Origin: Polytrichum commune
Lineage: Eukaryota > Streptophyta > Polytrichopsida > Polytrichales > Polytrichaceae
DNA: 64,000 nt
NCBI GenBank assembly: GCA_950295325.1
Contig: OX485803.1
Location: 42,053,554-42,117,553 of the forward strand
Reading direction: 5' to 3'
A program made the position numbers and the translations under genes. The notes below the pieces were generated by a model that was not told the DNA's origin, made no database searches, and saw only the letters and a list, made by a program, of their open reading frames with translations. Shown one piece after another: positions 53,901 through 63,864 of the stretch. Position 1 is the first letter of the stretch; the number at the start of each line of letters is the position of its first letter.

Positions 53901-56247
53901 CTTTGCATACAAGATCAATAATTTCTTTCCTGTGCGGTGCATGCTCGGAGGCAGTAATTGAATTTGAATGGAGAGCAACCCATTTCAGTTCATTATGGGC
54001 CAAATTCAATTTAGAACCTCTTGGAATGCCAGAATTAGTTTGACCCTCAATGGACCAATATAGAATGTAATTCTTTCAAACCTCCACACTACCCTCCAAG
54101 CATGTACCAAAAACATACCGAAAATGGAAGTTCTTGAATGAAAAACAACTAACTTCCGACCAAAGCCATGTTCAGTTAATGAAATAACTCTTTATGCACC
54201 CATGTCTTTTGCAAGAACATGTAGTTGAGGTTATTTAAAAATCAAAAGACCTTAAGATCGCAAAAAAAGAAAACCCTGCAATGTTTCTAAAATATGCCAA
54301 GAAAGTTGGTGCATCATCAGGTCCAAATTGGATTTCTTGGAACTCACTGTGTTCACAGTCGATGCCTGGTACATTCGTGCCCATCGTGCAGAATGCGATG
54401 GCTTCAGCTGATCCAGCAGCAACTTCACCCCCTGAACAAATACATCCCAAAAAGGATTAAAGTTTCGCAAATGCAGTTCACTGAACCAGCAATTTTCAAT
54501 GAGAGAGCAACCAAGAAAAGTGTCCATAAGAGACAAAATCTGATAAAACCTCAATCTGTAGGATGCATTTCATAATACAAGGTCAACTCAAAATGCAGGA
54601 TGCTGAATAATTGTCGCTTGTGAGTCTGGGGCTAAAGAGAGCTGAATTACAAATCAATATTAATGCAACCACCAAAGGCGGGGCTAGAAGTTTACAGCAG
54701 CAGGCATTTTCAAGCCACCTATGATCTTGGCAAGCTTCATACACTTGATGCACCCAAAAAAAATATTCCACTATATGATTAAACTTTTGCAAAAGCAGTT
54801 TGCTGTACCAGCTGTACCAGCAATTTTCAAATGAAAGAGGAACCAAAAACAGACTCCATAGAAGACAAAATTCAATACAACCTCAATCTGTAGGATGCAC
54901 TTAATACTACCAGGATAGCCCAGAAATGCAGAATGCCAAATAATTGTCACCTGTGAGTCTTTGAGGCTAAAGAGAGCAGAAATACATATCAATATTAATG
55001 CAACAACCACAGGCAATGTTGAAGTTTAGAGTGGCAGGCATTTTTGACCCATCTATGATCTTGGCAAGCTTCACAAAAGAATATTCCAGTATATGATTAA
55101 GCATATCCAAATGCAATTTACTGTACATGCAATTTTCGAATGAAATAACCAAAAAAGAAACCATAGAAGACAAATTCGATATATCCTCACTATATAGCAT
55201 GTACTCAATAATGCAGGATACAAATTAATTGTCACTAGTGAGTCTTTGAGGCTATAGAGAGCTGAAACATATATCGCTATGAATGCAACAACCAGAGGAA
55301 ATGGTTGAAGTTTTACAATAACAGGCATTTTAGATCCACCTATGATCTTGGCAAGCTTTATCAAACGCCATTCCACTATATGATTAAACTTTTGCACATG
55401 CAATTTACTCCACCAGCAATTTTCAAATTGAAGATCGACCAAGCAAAGAGTCCATAAAAAGACAAATCGATATAACCTCACTCTGTAGCATGTACTTAAT
55501 AATACTAGGTCAACTCCAAATGCAAGATGCTGAATAGTTTCACTAAAGAGAACTAAAATTTACATCCGGATATTAATGCCACCATAACCAAAGGCGGAAT
55601 CAAAAGTTTTACAGGTACAGGAACTTCCGATCCACCTATGATCTCCAAAAGCACGAAATACAACATTCCAGATCCTAAGCCACACTTCCATTTAACCTAC
55701 TACTAATCACTAGATGGCCAACAAATTATCAACAATTTCAACAAACTAACCCAGAAATTACAATCATCATGGCTATGACTTCCAAACCTTGCAAGGCCAA
55801 AAACATAGCCAAGAATCTGATGCGAATGTCACCATGAATTAAAAGGCGCCATAAAAAGCATATGAAATACATTTGCATAGCTGCAGAGGAGGACGCGTAG
55901 TACCCACGACCCCACTTAGAAACGACGATCGTAACCAATCCTCCATAACATAAACGAAAATAAACAAAAAAACAGAAAATGGCAGCCTCAAGATTATCAA
56001 GCGAGCACACATCAACCCCCTCAAGAAACAGCATCCATAACCCCAAGAAATGACAAGATTGACAACATTAGAGCTACAAATTACAAACCCACCTCACATA
56101 GCTACCAATCTCCATTTCCATGTCTTAATTCACCAGCCCTAGCCCAGACCACAAGTTCCCACAACAAAACCAATCTTGGAAAAACCATCTCACAGACACC
56201 TCACAAAAACCTCACAAAAGCCTACAAAAACTCCTTACCCGAGGCAT
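44916..56247 (-). CDS. CSY: Mitochondrial citrate synthase, about 19 coding exons over 11.3 kb
   Basis: The enzyme condenses oxaloacetate and acetyl-CoA in the TCA cycle. Exons in order are 56239-56247, 54348-54431, 53605-53646, 52979-53044, 52725-52790, 52063-52176, [exon 7 unresolved], 50354-50436, 50012-50061, 49708-49785, 49280-49408, 48918-48960, 48245-48331, 47595-47696, 47309-47416, 46581-46631, 46376-46449, 45600-45651 and 44916-45020 (stop TGA). All listed junctions keep phase. The catalytic residues are His in [12 protein letters not shown], His in [17 protein letters not shown] and Asp in [11 protein letters not shown]. The N terminus ([22 protein letters not shown]) is Arg/Ser-rich without acid clusters, as in a mitochondrial presequence. 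The 446 resolved residues plus about 21 from exon 7 fit the family (~470). The intron after 52725 has a GC donor. The expected exon 7 is seen only as a doubtful match near 51215-51280. Confidence 0.93.
48670..48770. repeat. TA/GATA/GT microsatellite in a citrate synthase intron
   Basis: TATATA, then GATA/AATA units, then a GT run and GTAT repeats. It lies in the intron between exons 48918-48960 and 48245-48331. Confidence 0.9.
51498..51975 (+). mobile_element. Tourist-like MITE, copy 4, inside citrate synthase intron 6
   Basis: It starts GGGCCACTTTACACTACGGG and shares the body order of copies 1 and 2: CATATGCAACCGGGCTCTCAA, GTTAGACCCACCTC, GAGGTGGT and CACCAATGAGAG. It is the most diverged copy, and its right end is decayed (TCATGTCAAGCCCCG). 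It sits between exon 6 and the place expected for exon 7. Confidence 0.75.
54440..55640. repeat. Diverged tandem array, about four units, in citrate synthase intron 1
   Basis: Units start near 54611, 54943, 55229 and about 55535, a spacing of roughly 285-330 bp. Shared blocks are GTGAGTCT..GAGGCTA.AGAGAG, AATGCAACAACCA.AGG, CCACCTATGATCTTGGCAAG, ATATGATTAAACTTTTGCA and CCAGCAATTTTCAA. A partial unit abuts the exon 2 acceptor. The same short peptides appear by chance in the frames of each unit; I do not think the array is coding. Confidence 0.8.
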
Positions 56248-56249
56248 TG

Positions 56250-56654
56250 CAGCAAATTAGTCGCAAGGAGAGCTTGGCTTCTCCGATGAGGAATCGGATC
56301 TCTGAGTCCGCGGTGGACACTCTCCTTGAATGAAACCACTTGACAAAACTTCCCTTTCTGTGCCCCTCTCTCTCTCTCTCTCCCCTCTCTTTTCGCCACG
56401 GCTCCATGTGTATGCGAAGGTCAGCGGTGTGAACAGAGCACAGTGTCACGTGACGTGGAGGGCGGGTGATGTGGCGGGAGATTGGGTGACGTGTATCACG
56501 TCCCATTGGGGGGAGTGTGTTGTGGAGGTTTGAGTACATCTGAGGTGGACATCCGATGTGGAACCGGCTGAAAAGTAGCATGAAGAGTCAAGCACAAAGG
56601 ATTTGACAGCAGTCAAAATTGGAAATTTGGAATTGCCAAGTGTTGTAGGAGGAG
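56250..56654 (-). promoter_or_regulatory. CSY: Likely citrate synthase promoter and 5' UTR
   Basis: About 400 bp lies between the citrate synthase ATG (56247) and the left end of the MULE. It holds a G-box CACGTG at 56447-56452 within an ACGT-rich stretch, CCAAT on the - strand near 56485-56481 and 56508-56504, and a GA/CT run at about 56366-56390, common in plant 5' UTRs. The transcription start is not visible from sequence alone. Confidence 0.5.
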
Positions 56655-56663
56655 GTCCACCAT

Positions 56664-57024
56664 GGATCTCTGTAATGTAGTCTTACGAGCGTTTGGCGGG
56701 GGCCTCCCGCGGGTAGCGCTCCCCGTCGGGCAGCCCGCCCCTGCCCGGCCTCCGAGACCCCCCCACACAGACTTCCGCGACCCATCCCGCGACCCGCGAC
56801 TTCACCCAACCCGGGAACTTCCATCTGTCGCCCGTCTCCGTTCGCGATCCGCCGTCGCTGCCTCCCTCCTCTGCCCACCCACCCCCCTCCCCGTCGCCCT
56901 ACTGCCCCCATTTCCGTCTGCTTCAGCCGCCGTGCTCCTCCTCCGCCGCGGTGCAACACCACAGTGTTGCCGTCCTGAGAGCTATGGCGTCATAGCGTTT
57001 TGCCGTCCTGGGAGTTGTCCTGGA
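56664..57024 (+). repeat. Left terminal inverted repeat of the MULE (361 bp)
   Basis: Very GC-rich and nearly identical to the right repeat. The chief difference is about 16 bp missing after CCCGGGAACTTCC. It presumably carries the promoter of the + strand gene, whose ATG lies 79 bp inside. Confidence 0.93.
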
Positions 57025-57102
57025 AGTCCCGAGGGTCAGCATCTCTGGGGTTTAGGGTTCGGAGAAATCGGCGAAGGGCTTTTGCAGCGCCGGTGCTTCA
57101 AC

Positions 57103-60025
57103 ATGGCAGCGAGGGTGAGTTCATTTTGCTTCATGTTGTATCGTCCATGTTTGTTGCATTCATTTCGTAGTGCGCCGCTTCCGTCTCCTGATGACCGCAT
57201 ATCGTTGCGGTTGTGTCGACGCTGCCTGTTGTTGATCCATTTTGTTGTCTTATTTCCAGGACGCTGACAGGAAAGGAGCAGATCTGTCCGCGCTGTCGTA
57301 TGCGGATGCAGTCGACTTTTTGCGGGAGCACGCCACCATCTTGGATTACTCCACCCTCGGTAGGAAAGAGCAGCTTGCGCTCGATGCAACCTCACCGGGC
57401 ATCGTCCCCGGGGTGAGTACTTTGACTGCGCCCTATTTGATGTTGTGTATCTCCCTGATCTTTGCAGGAGTCCTAGGTCCTAGGTTGCTCCCAACTCGTA
57501 ATTCACATGTTGTCCCCGCGTATCCGCACTGTCATGTGAACGGCCTGTCGTATGAGGGTTTTCCAGGTCACGGTGAAGAATAGGAAGGGGGAGATGGAGA
57601 AGGTGATCCTGTGCACCACAGTGTGGACTGATAAGCCTCGCATGAGGGAAGCTTATACCCTCTCCGAATTCGACTGGATGGTAGTGGAGGTCAACGCATT
57701 GTGGCGGCGGAAGCATCGAACGCTGAACATGAAGTCAAAGCGAATTCCTTTCTTCTGCCGCCTCTGCAACAAAGACATGGTGGACAAGTCGGAACTGGCC
57801 TGGCATCGGCAGCAAGACTTGTGCCCCCTGTACACAGCCATCAAGGATGATCCCCTTAAAATGTTTCCTGTCAACGGGGCCAAAGGCAATTCTGAGATAG
57901 CGGCGGTCTTCAAGATGTACAAGATGAAGCTCCCGTGGCAGAATAGAGGCACTGGAGGAAGTAGGCCGCTAGACGAGTCTTCGGTTGAGACCGTGGAGAT
58001 GGAGCACGCCGTCCAGGAGAGCAGCGATGGTTCCAGTGGGGACAGTGCTCACACGGCCCAACCACCACTGAAAAAGAGGACTCTGGATAAGTCCACTCTG
58101 GAGGACATAGAGGAAATCAGGACGAGGCAACAAGAACAGGGGATGAAGGATGCCGGGAACTCCGCAAGGAAGGCAAAGGGGAAAGCGAAGGAGAAGGGGA
58201 AGGGGGAAGTGGATGAGACGCTGAAGCCTCAGGCGAGTTCCAGGACGACGGCGCCACAACGTCCTGTGGGCAAAAGACGGTCCCCTCTTCGGAGTCCGGG
58301 TGCCAGGACGCGGGGTCTAGGTGTCCGTCCTGCTTAGAGTTTTGCCCCGACTGCAGTGCCGCTAGACAGTATGCCGCCCCCTCCAATGCATCCCAGGGCA
58401 GAGTTGGAGGGTCGTCTACGGATTCGGGCTGCAGCCAAGTTCCCAGAGGTGGCTGCAGGGGAGGCGCCGGTGAAACCTGGTAAGCCGCCAGGGCTCTACA
58501 GTCTGATTGAGCAGACAGGGGACGTCATTGACTTGGAGCTACTCACTTGCCTCCAGAAGTCAAAGGACGCCGTGCTCACTCTCCATGCCAATGGCTTGCT
58601 TGGCCGGAAGATTTTCAACGCCTGGGGCGCCTTCTCCATGGACCCAATGATCAGAGTTAGTCCTCTACCGTCCTCAATTTTTCCCATTCTTCCTGTCCAA
58701 GAAGGGTGCCACTGTCATGGACAACATCGCCCCTCATTTTATTTTATTTTATTTGAAATTTTTATTGCTTCCGCTCGCCTTTCAACATTTTTTCCTTTCA
58801 TATCCCTCTTCTTATTGCTTGGACCAACTGTCATGGATGACCCAAACAGGATGGTCTTCCTATGCTTGTTTACGAAGCCGCCAAACAGTGCCTCGAAGCG
58901 TTCCGGATAAAGGACGAATCAGCAATGAAGAACGAGATTGAGGCCTTCATTCGCCACCACGCCGATGTTCGTGTTTATCAACAACAGGCAGATGCTTGGC
59001 AGCTGGCTAAAGAGACACTGAAATCCCAGAGGGCTACCTACGTCGCAGCGGGTCTCGAGCGCTATGACACAGGACTGCTGCTGGAAGCCAAAGCTCGGGT
59101 GTGGCAGTGGTTGCCACTATGTCTGCGCCTCCTAGAGAAACCTGTCCCAAGATTTCTATCGCTCCCGTGCAAGCATAACGAGGAGGAGTTCCAGGACATC
59201 CTTACCTGGATCCGAGCACAGTGTCGTCTCCAGGACACAAGTACCGGCCCGCCGCCCTTCGTTCGTGCCCTAAAGTTGTTCAGTCGTCGTGAAAACGGTG
59301 TTGACGCCCCCATGATTTGTCCCCGGGTGGGAGTCTTGCACAATGTCATGCAGGACAGGATGGCTCAGGTCAAGTTTGCAATGCGGGACTTGCCTACCCT
59401 AGGGCTGTTCCTTTTCCCTTCCATGGACGTTACCGCCACAGATTTTGAAGCTTTCCTTCAGGCGACCGCAACGGGTAACGACCTTGAGGCTATGCATGCC
59501 AAGGCCGCGTCCTGGATGAGGTCGTGTTTCTGGAGGGCTTGCAAAGACATGCTTGCGATGGACAAGGAGGACGACTTGCAGTGTCTATGGCTGGAGGCCT
59601 CGAAGGAACGCCGCGACATGGCGTTAGAGGCCTTCCGTGGTGTCATGCTCTTGCGGGAGGGAGTTGACTTGGAGTATGCCCTTGGTTGCTTAGACTTGAC
59701 AGGGGAGTGGAAGGTTATCCCGAATGACGTCGTCCAGGCGATGAAAGATCTCCAGACCGTTTCTATGAAGTTCTGCATGGAGAAGCTCAGTCCGTGCTCA
59801 GGCGAACCGAATCAACCAACCCACCTGGACGACCTTGAAGGACTCGACCTCCGTGAATTTGGAGCCTCACAAATCCTTTGCACCATGGATGCCCTAGGCA
59901 GGATTGGAAAATGCGATGAGGATGGGTCGCATGCGGCTGAGTTCCAGGACGCGGAACGTCTCAGGGTGGACAGGTCGGGGGATTGTGCCATGACAACCAC
60001 TATGGCCCCAGGCATAATCTTGTAA
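57103..60025 (+). CDS. MULE accessory gene, unknown protein with a C2HC finger, interrupted by an in-frame TAG
   Basis: Function unknown. Exons are 57103-57114, 57260-57412, 57567-58655 and 58850-60025, with GT-AG introns that keep phase, for about 809 codons. TAG at 58335-58337 breaks the frame near residue 312, and the frame continues open beyond it. Visible parts are an N-terminal segment (SYADAVDFLREHATILDYST), a finger FCRLCNKDMVDKSELAWHRQ plus QDLC (C-x2-C-x12-H-x5-C), a Lys/Glu-rich low-complexity stretch before the stop, and a long likely helical C-terminal part (VYEAAKQCLEAFRIKDES, ARVWQWLPLCLRLLEKP). By position it corresponds to mudrB, but I see no resemblance to MURB. It could also be a captured host gene. 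The first ATG was chosen because it lies just inside the repeat and splices in phase. Confidence 0.65.
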
Positions 60026-60298
60026 CTATTGTGACTAATGTCTCTAATACCCCGAACCAACACAATAGCATATTCATCAATTCGGAAAATGCAAATGAGG
60101 GTGTGATTAATGTGACTAATACCTCCACATTCCACGGCAATACACCCACTTTTGTGGAAATTTATTACAAAAATCTGAAAAGTTTCCCCACAACACAGCC
60201 CATGCACAACGAAGACGACTGGTATTGCCGTCTTGGCGTCCTGGTTCGTCAAAGTTCAAAAAGAGAACTAACCTAAACCTAAACCTATCGACGTTGTC
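60026..60298. other. Gap between the convergent MULE genes
   Basis: AT-richer than the rest of the element. It includes short AACCTA-type hexamer repeats at about 60270-60286. It must contain both polyadenylation regions; no clear signal stands out. Confidence 0.5.
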
Positions 60299-63200
60299 TT
60301 ATGAAGCTATCTTCCGCTTCTTGCCAATGTTCCCTCCCTTGTGCCTAAAGCGCTCTAGGAAACTAGGATGCCGTCTAGTATTATTGTCGCACTCCCCAGG
60401 CTGAAACTGTGGTTGTGAAAGTGGATGCAGAAGGCCCGCTTGCGACTTTGCCTGCCTGTCGAAAATTTTCCCCTTCACATTGTTCACCTGCGCCAGAGCA
60501 AAGGTTGTCAAGGACCTGTCCTGGGTCACTATAGACTGAATTTCCTGCAGTCCAGCCATGAATTCTCGGAATTGCCCTTGAGGCCCGCACCACTCCCCAC
60601 CAACAGATGCGCTCGCACCATCTCCATAACTCACCGTCCTCCCTCCTTCAAAGGCGTCAATCGCAGAGTTATCAGTGCCAGCCTGGATAGTCCCCTTCAA
60701 TGTGCCAGCAAGCCTTATTATGAAGGCGTCCTCTACGTCTGGGTGCAAGTGTTTAAACACTTTCATTGCGTGCTTACAAATATTACCCCGCATTCCCATG
60801 GGGCAATCACACTGTGCCCATATGGAATCAGGACAAGTGACGGTCCACACCGCAGGGTAGTTGTTTACAGACAACACTAATGCAATGTCCTGGTCATCAG
60901 GATAGATGGATACATATTCGTCTGGGATCTCCCGGGCTCTTAAGACAGCTCCTGCGACAATTCCTTCTGCCTTCCTATTCTTGATGAATCCGTATAGCTT
61001 ACACTGTACCCCATACCAGTAATGGGTGAGTACATCTCCAATTAAGTGGTACACGAGCCAGTCCATGCGTCTTCCGCTCAGTTTCTGTCGGGTCTGGGTG
61101 AGGATAGTCTTCAAGTTTGCATGGTAAGATTCGATGGCAGTGTTAGTGTCCTGTCCGCAGTGGGGGAAATTTCGGTTACCTGTGACCCACATAGCAGTCT
61201 TACCACTCCAGGTCTCCTCGAAGTAACTTATGAAGCCTTCCGCTGCAGGAAATGTATTTCGTAGTCCACTAATCTTCTGTTTTGCTCGGATAACTGCAGC
61301 TTCTCCCTGAACAAGGTCATTTGAATACATAATTTCTTCAACTGCTTGGAGAACCTCCACGCGTAAGGTTTCGTCCTTGATCTTATGAACGGCATTCTCC
61401 TTCCACGCCTTCCTAACGTGCCAAAGGCAGAGCATGATTGGCACTCTAGGCCAAACCGTCCTGGAGAAACATGACAGAGCCCGAGATGAACATCGTCATG
61501 GGAACTTAGGAACTTTGCATGAATAAAAAATGAGGGGTGTGGCTAGGACAGTCGAGGAACTTACGCTATGGCATTGAGCTCCGCCTGAGCGTTGTCAACT
61601 ATCACCGAACCAGGTTCCCAACCGGGTTGCACAGATCGACAACGGTCAGCAAGCTTCTCTAGCCACGGCTGGATGTCTTTCTCCTTCGACTTCCCAACAA
61701 TAACAAATGATACAGGTATGCCGTTCTCCCACTCATCGAACACCATGACAGTATATAGCGGATATTGCAAGTACACGTTATATTAGCAACAACAAATGAG
61801 AGGACGCAGTACAAGACGGGTAAAGATAAAAACATGCATAGCAAATCTACGGACACTCGGACATCTGCGGCGTCTAAGAGTACCTTAGGCTCATTGGTTC
61901 CGAAGGTTGCGTCCATTGAGAGTTGCCTCCTATGCCCGTATCGCACCATCATCTCCAACTGCCACGGGGTTTGAATGGCCAAGCAGTATGGAGCCTCTTC
62001 TTCTTCTGTAGATGGAGCAGTGTCATTGAGATTAATGTTCCCGAACTCGTGGTAATGGAAAACACTGTCCCCATTCTCCTCTTTCCACATGCGGACGCTC
62101 AAGGGATCTCGAGGATGTTTTTGCCACAACTGGGTTGCCCTTTTCTTACATAAATTGTACACATCGTCTGGCATGATAAACGTATCCCTACTACAGGGCA
62201 TGTTCTCCTTGGCGCACTCCCAGACTTCTTTCTTGTGAAATGCCATAACTTGAGCTGGAGAAAACCCCTGGGCTAGCATAGACCGAATCCAGTTGCGTGT
62301 ACGCCATGACAGTCTACCACCCAGAGAGTGCTTGAATCCAGCGAATGAACTACCATGGCATGGTTGTCCAACCCGATTGAAATGATTCATTCCATGGTAC
62401 TGAATCTCGCAGAGATTGTTGTCCATGTAAAGCTGCTTAGCTACAAAATTACATAAGCATCCACGCTTAGATGTCATGCCGGCTTGCACCCGGCTTGCCC
62501 TCCTCTGCTTTCTAGGTCCTATTCTCGCAGGTCCAGGTACTCCGTCCATGACCATGGGACGTTCTAAACCATAATCGGATTCAGAGGACACTTCAGCAAG
62601 CACTAGAGGAGTGAGGGTAGGTGGCCGTCCTATCTTCCCTCCTTTCGTTTTCTTTGCCTCCGCAGCAGCAAGCTTGGCAACTTCCATTGCAGCCTTCTTC
62701 TCTTGTTTTTGTACCCGCTTCTTCGCATTCTTCTGATTTGTAGACATCTTGGACTTTAAGGCGTTGGCAAATATCTTGTCTACCTCTTTCTTAACCTCGC
62801 CTGTCCTATCCAGAGGACCGTATTCGCACTGAAATCTGAGACATGACGGAACAAATCACAGGGAGTACTCTTGTAAACATAGATCGAACACTGTCATAGA
62901 GTACGATGCAGTTGTGCAAGCCTCAAATTGCAAGGGGGGGTTGCATAAAACATTCACATAATTAGGTTACAGTGGAACTCACTTAATTTTTTGCAGGAAA
63001 CTACCTTCCTTTGCATTTTCTACAGTACCTTCCTTGTGCCCTAAGCTGGGAACCTCGTTGAAAGTGCATGGGAAGTCTCGCATGCTCTGCTCTCCAGCCA
63101 CAAAATCACCGAGTCTATCCCAAGGAATGATTGCACTACGAGTATCCCTGCTCCTTCCCCATCCTTGATTTGTTCTCTCTTCCCACATAATATCAGTCCT

Positions 63201-63503
63201 GTCGAAGTGGCCTTCAGGTGGAACTTGTAACTTTGCCCTCAATTTTTCGAGGGTAATGTCCCGCACCCTTGACGTCTCCCCTGCCATGGCTCCCGAGGTC
63301 GACTTGGTGTCCTTCTCGGTATCCTTACCTCCAGATACATGTGCGTCCGAATGAGCAAATCCGTCCAGACACGGATTGCAATCTCCCTCGTACAAACCTC
63401 CCTCGTACAAATCTCCCTCGTACAAACCTCCAACGAAGGGGACATGCTCCGCCCCGAGGTCCACAACGTCGTCCTCCATCCAGGACAACTCCCAGGACGG
63501 CAA
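60299..63503 (-). CDS. MULE transposase with SWIM zinc finger (mudrA-like)
   Basis: It would cut and rejoin DNA at the terminal repeats. Exons are 62983-63503, 61884-62835, 61565-61764 and 60299-61460, all consistent in phase, giving about 944 aa. Motifs in order: an N-terminal 5-residue repeat (LYEGD/LYEGG); a Lys-rich basic region followed by KKTKGGKIGRPP; first catalytic Asp in RRQLSMDATFGTNEPK; second in VIVDNAQAELNAIA; the MULE C-x2-H motif in MLCLWHVRKAW; TNTAIESYHANLKTIL; and SWIM finger CDCPMGMRGNICKH (C-x-C-x8-C-x-H). The C terminus is basic (GKKRKIAS), a possible nuclear signal. The 3' end of intron 2 lacks AG: exon 3 is preceded by TTGCAA. MPSW at 63503 lies inside the right terminal repeat; MEDD at 63479 is an alternative start. 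Confidence 0.88.
63391..63432 (-). repeat. 15-bp tandem repeat in the transposase N terminus
   Basis: Almost three copies of a CTCCCTCGTACAAA(C/T) unit. On the - strand each encodes a five-residue Leu-Tyr-Glu-Gly-(Asp/Gly) motif. The frame is preserved, so copy number can change without breaking the protein. Confidence 0.85.
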
Positions 63504-63855
63504 AACGCTATGACGCCATAGCTCTCAGGACGGCAACACTGTGGTGTTGCACCGCGGCGGAGGAGGAGCACGGCGGCTGAAGCAGACGGAAATGGGGGCA
63601 GTAGGGCGACGGGGAGGGGGGTGGGTTGGCAGAGGAGGGAGGCAGCGACGGCGGATCGCGAACGGAGACGGGCGACGGACTTGGGGACGACGGGCGGAAG
63701 TTCCCGGGTTGGGTGAAGTCGCGGGTCGCGGGATGGGTCGCGGAAGTCTGGGTGGGGGGGGTCTCGGAGGCCGGGCAGGGGCGGGCTGCCCGACGGGGAG
63801 CGCTACCCGCGGGAGGCCCCCGCCAAACGCTCGTAAGACTACATTACAGAGATCC
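63479..63855 (-). repeat. Right terminal inverted repeat of the MULE (377 bp)
   Basis: The inverse of 56664-57024, with an extra ~16 bp near 63690. Its inner edge coincides with the second possible start codon of the transposase, so it supplies the promoter and possibly the first eight codons. Confidence 0.93.
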
Positions 63856-63864
63856 GTCCACCAT

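Larger units (their letters stand above)
56664..63855. mobile_element. MuDR-like Mutator element (MULE), 7.19 kb, full length
   Basis: Target duplication GTCCACCAT flanks the element at 56655-56663 and 63856-63864; 9 bp is the Mutator hallmark. Both ends start GGATCTCTGTAATGTAGTCT and form long inverted repeats. Two genes read inward from the repeats and converge at 60.0-60.3 kb: an unrecognised accessory gene on + and a MULE/SWIM transposase on -. This resembles the mudrA/mudrB layout of maize MuDR. The element is visibly richer in GC than the surrounding DNA. The near-identical ends and perfect target duplication imply recent insertion. Confidence 0.95.

Noticed and set aside
54583-55481. 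Several similar short frames on - with recurring FENCWYSKL-like peptides
   Set aside because: They repeat because the underlying intron is a tandem array; no start or splice context indicates coding.
56662-57267. Long open frame through the left MULE terminal repeat (201 codons, Pro/Arg-rich)
   Set aside because: Composition reflects the GC-rich repeat, and mirror frames appear in the right repeat. The supported gene starts at 57103 in a spliced frame.
57552-58337. Accessory MULE gene treated as ending at the TAG
   Set aside because: The frame continues without shift for 300 bp past the stop and then splices in phase, so one longer gene with a lesion is the simpler reading.
60268-60288. Telomere-like CCTAAA repeats between the MULE genes
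   Set aside because: Period is 6 bp and only about three units; the plant telomere repeat is 7 bp.
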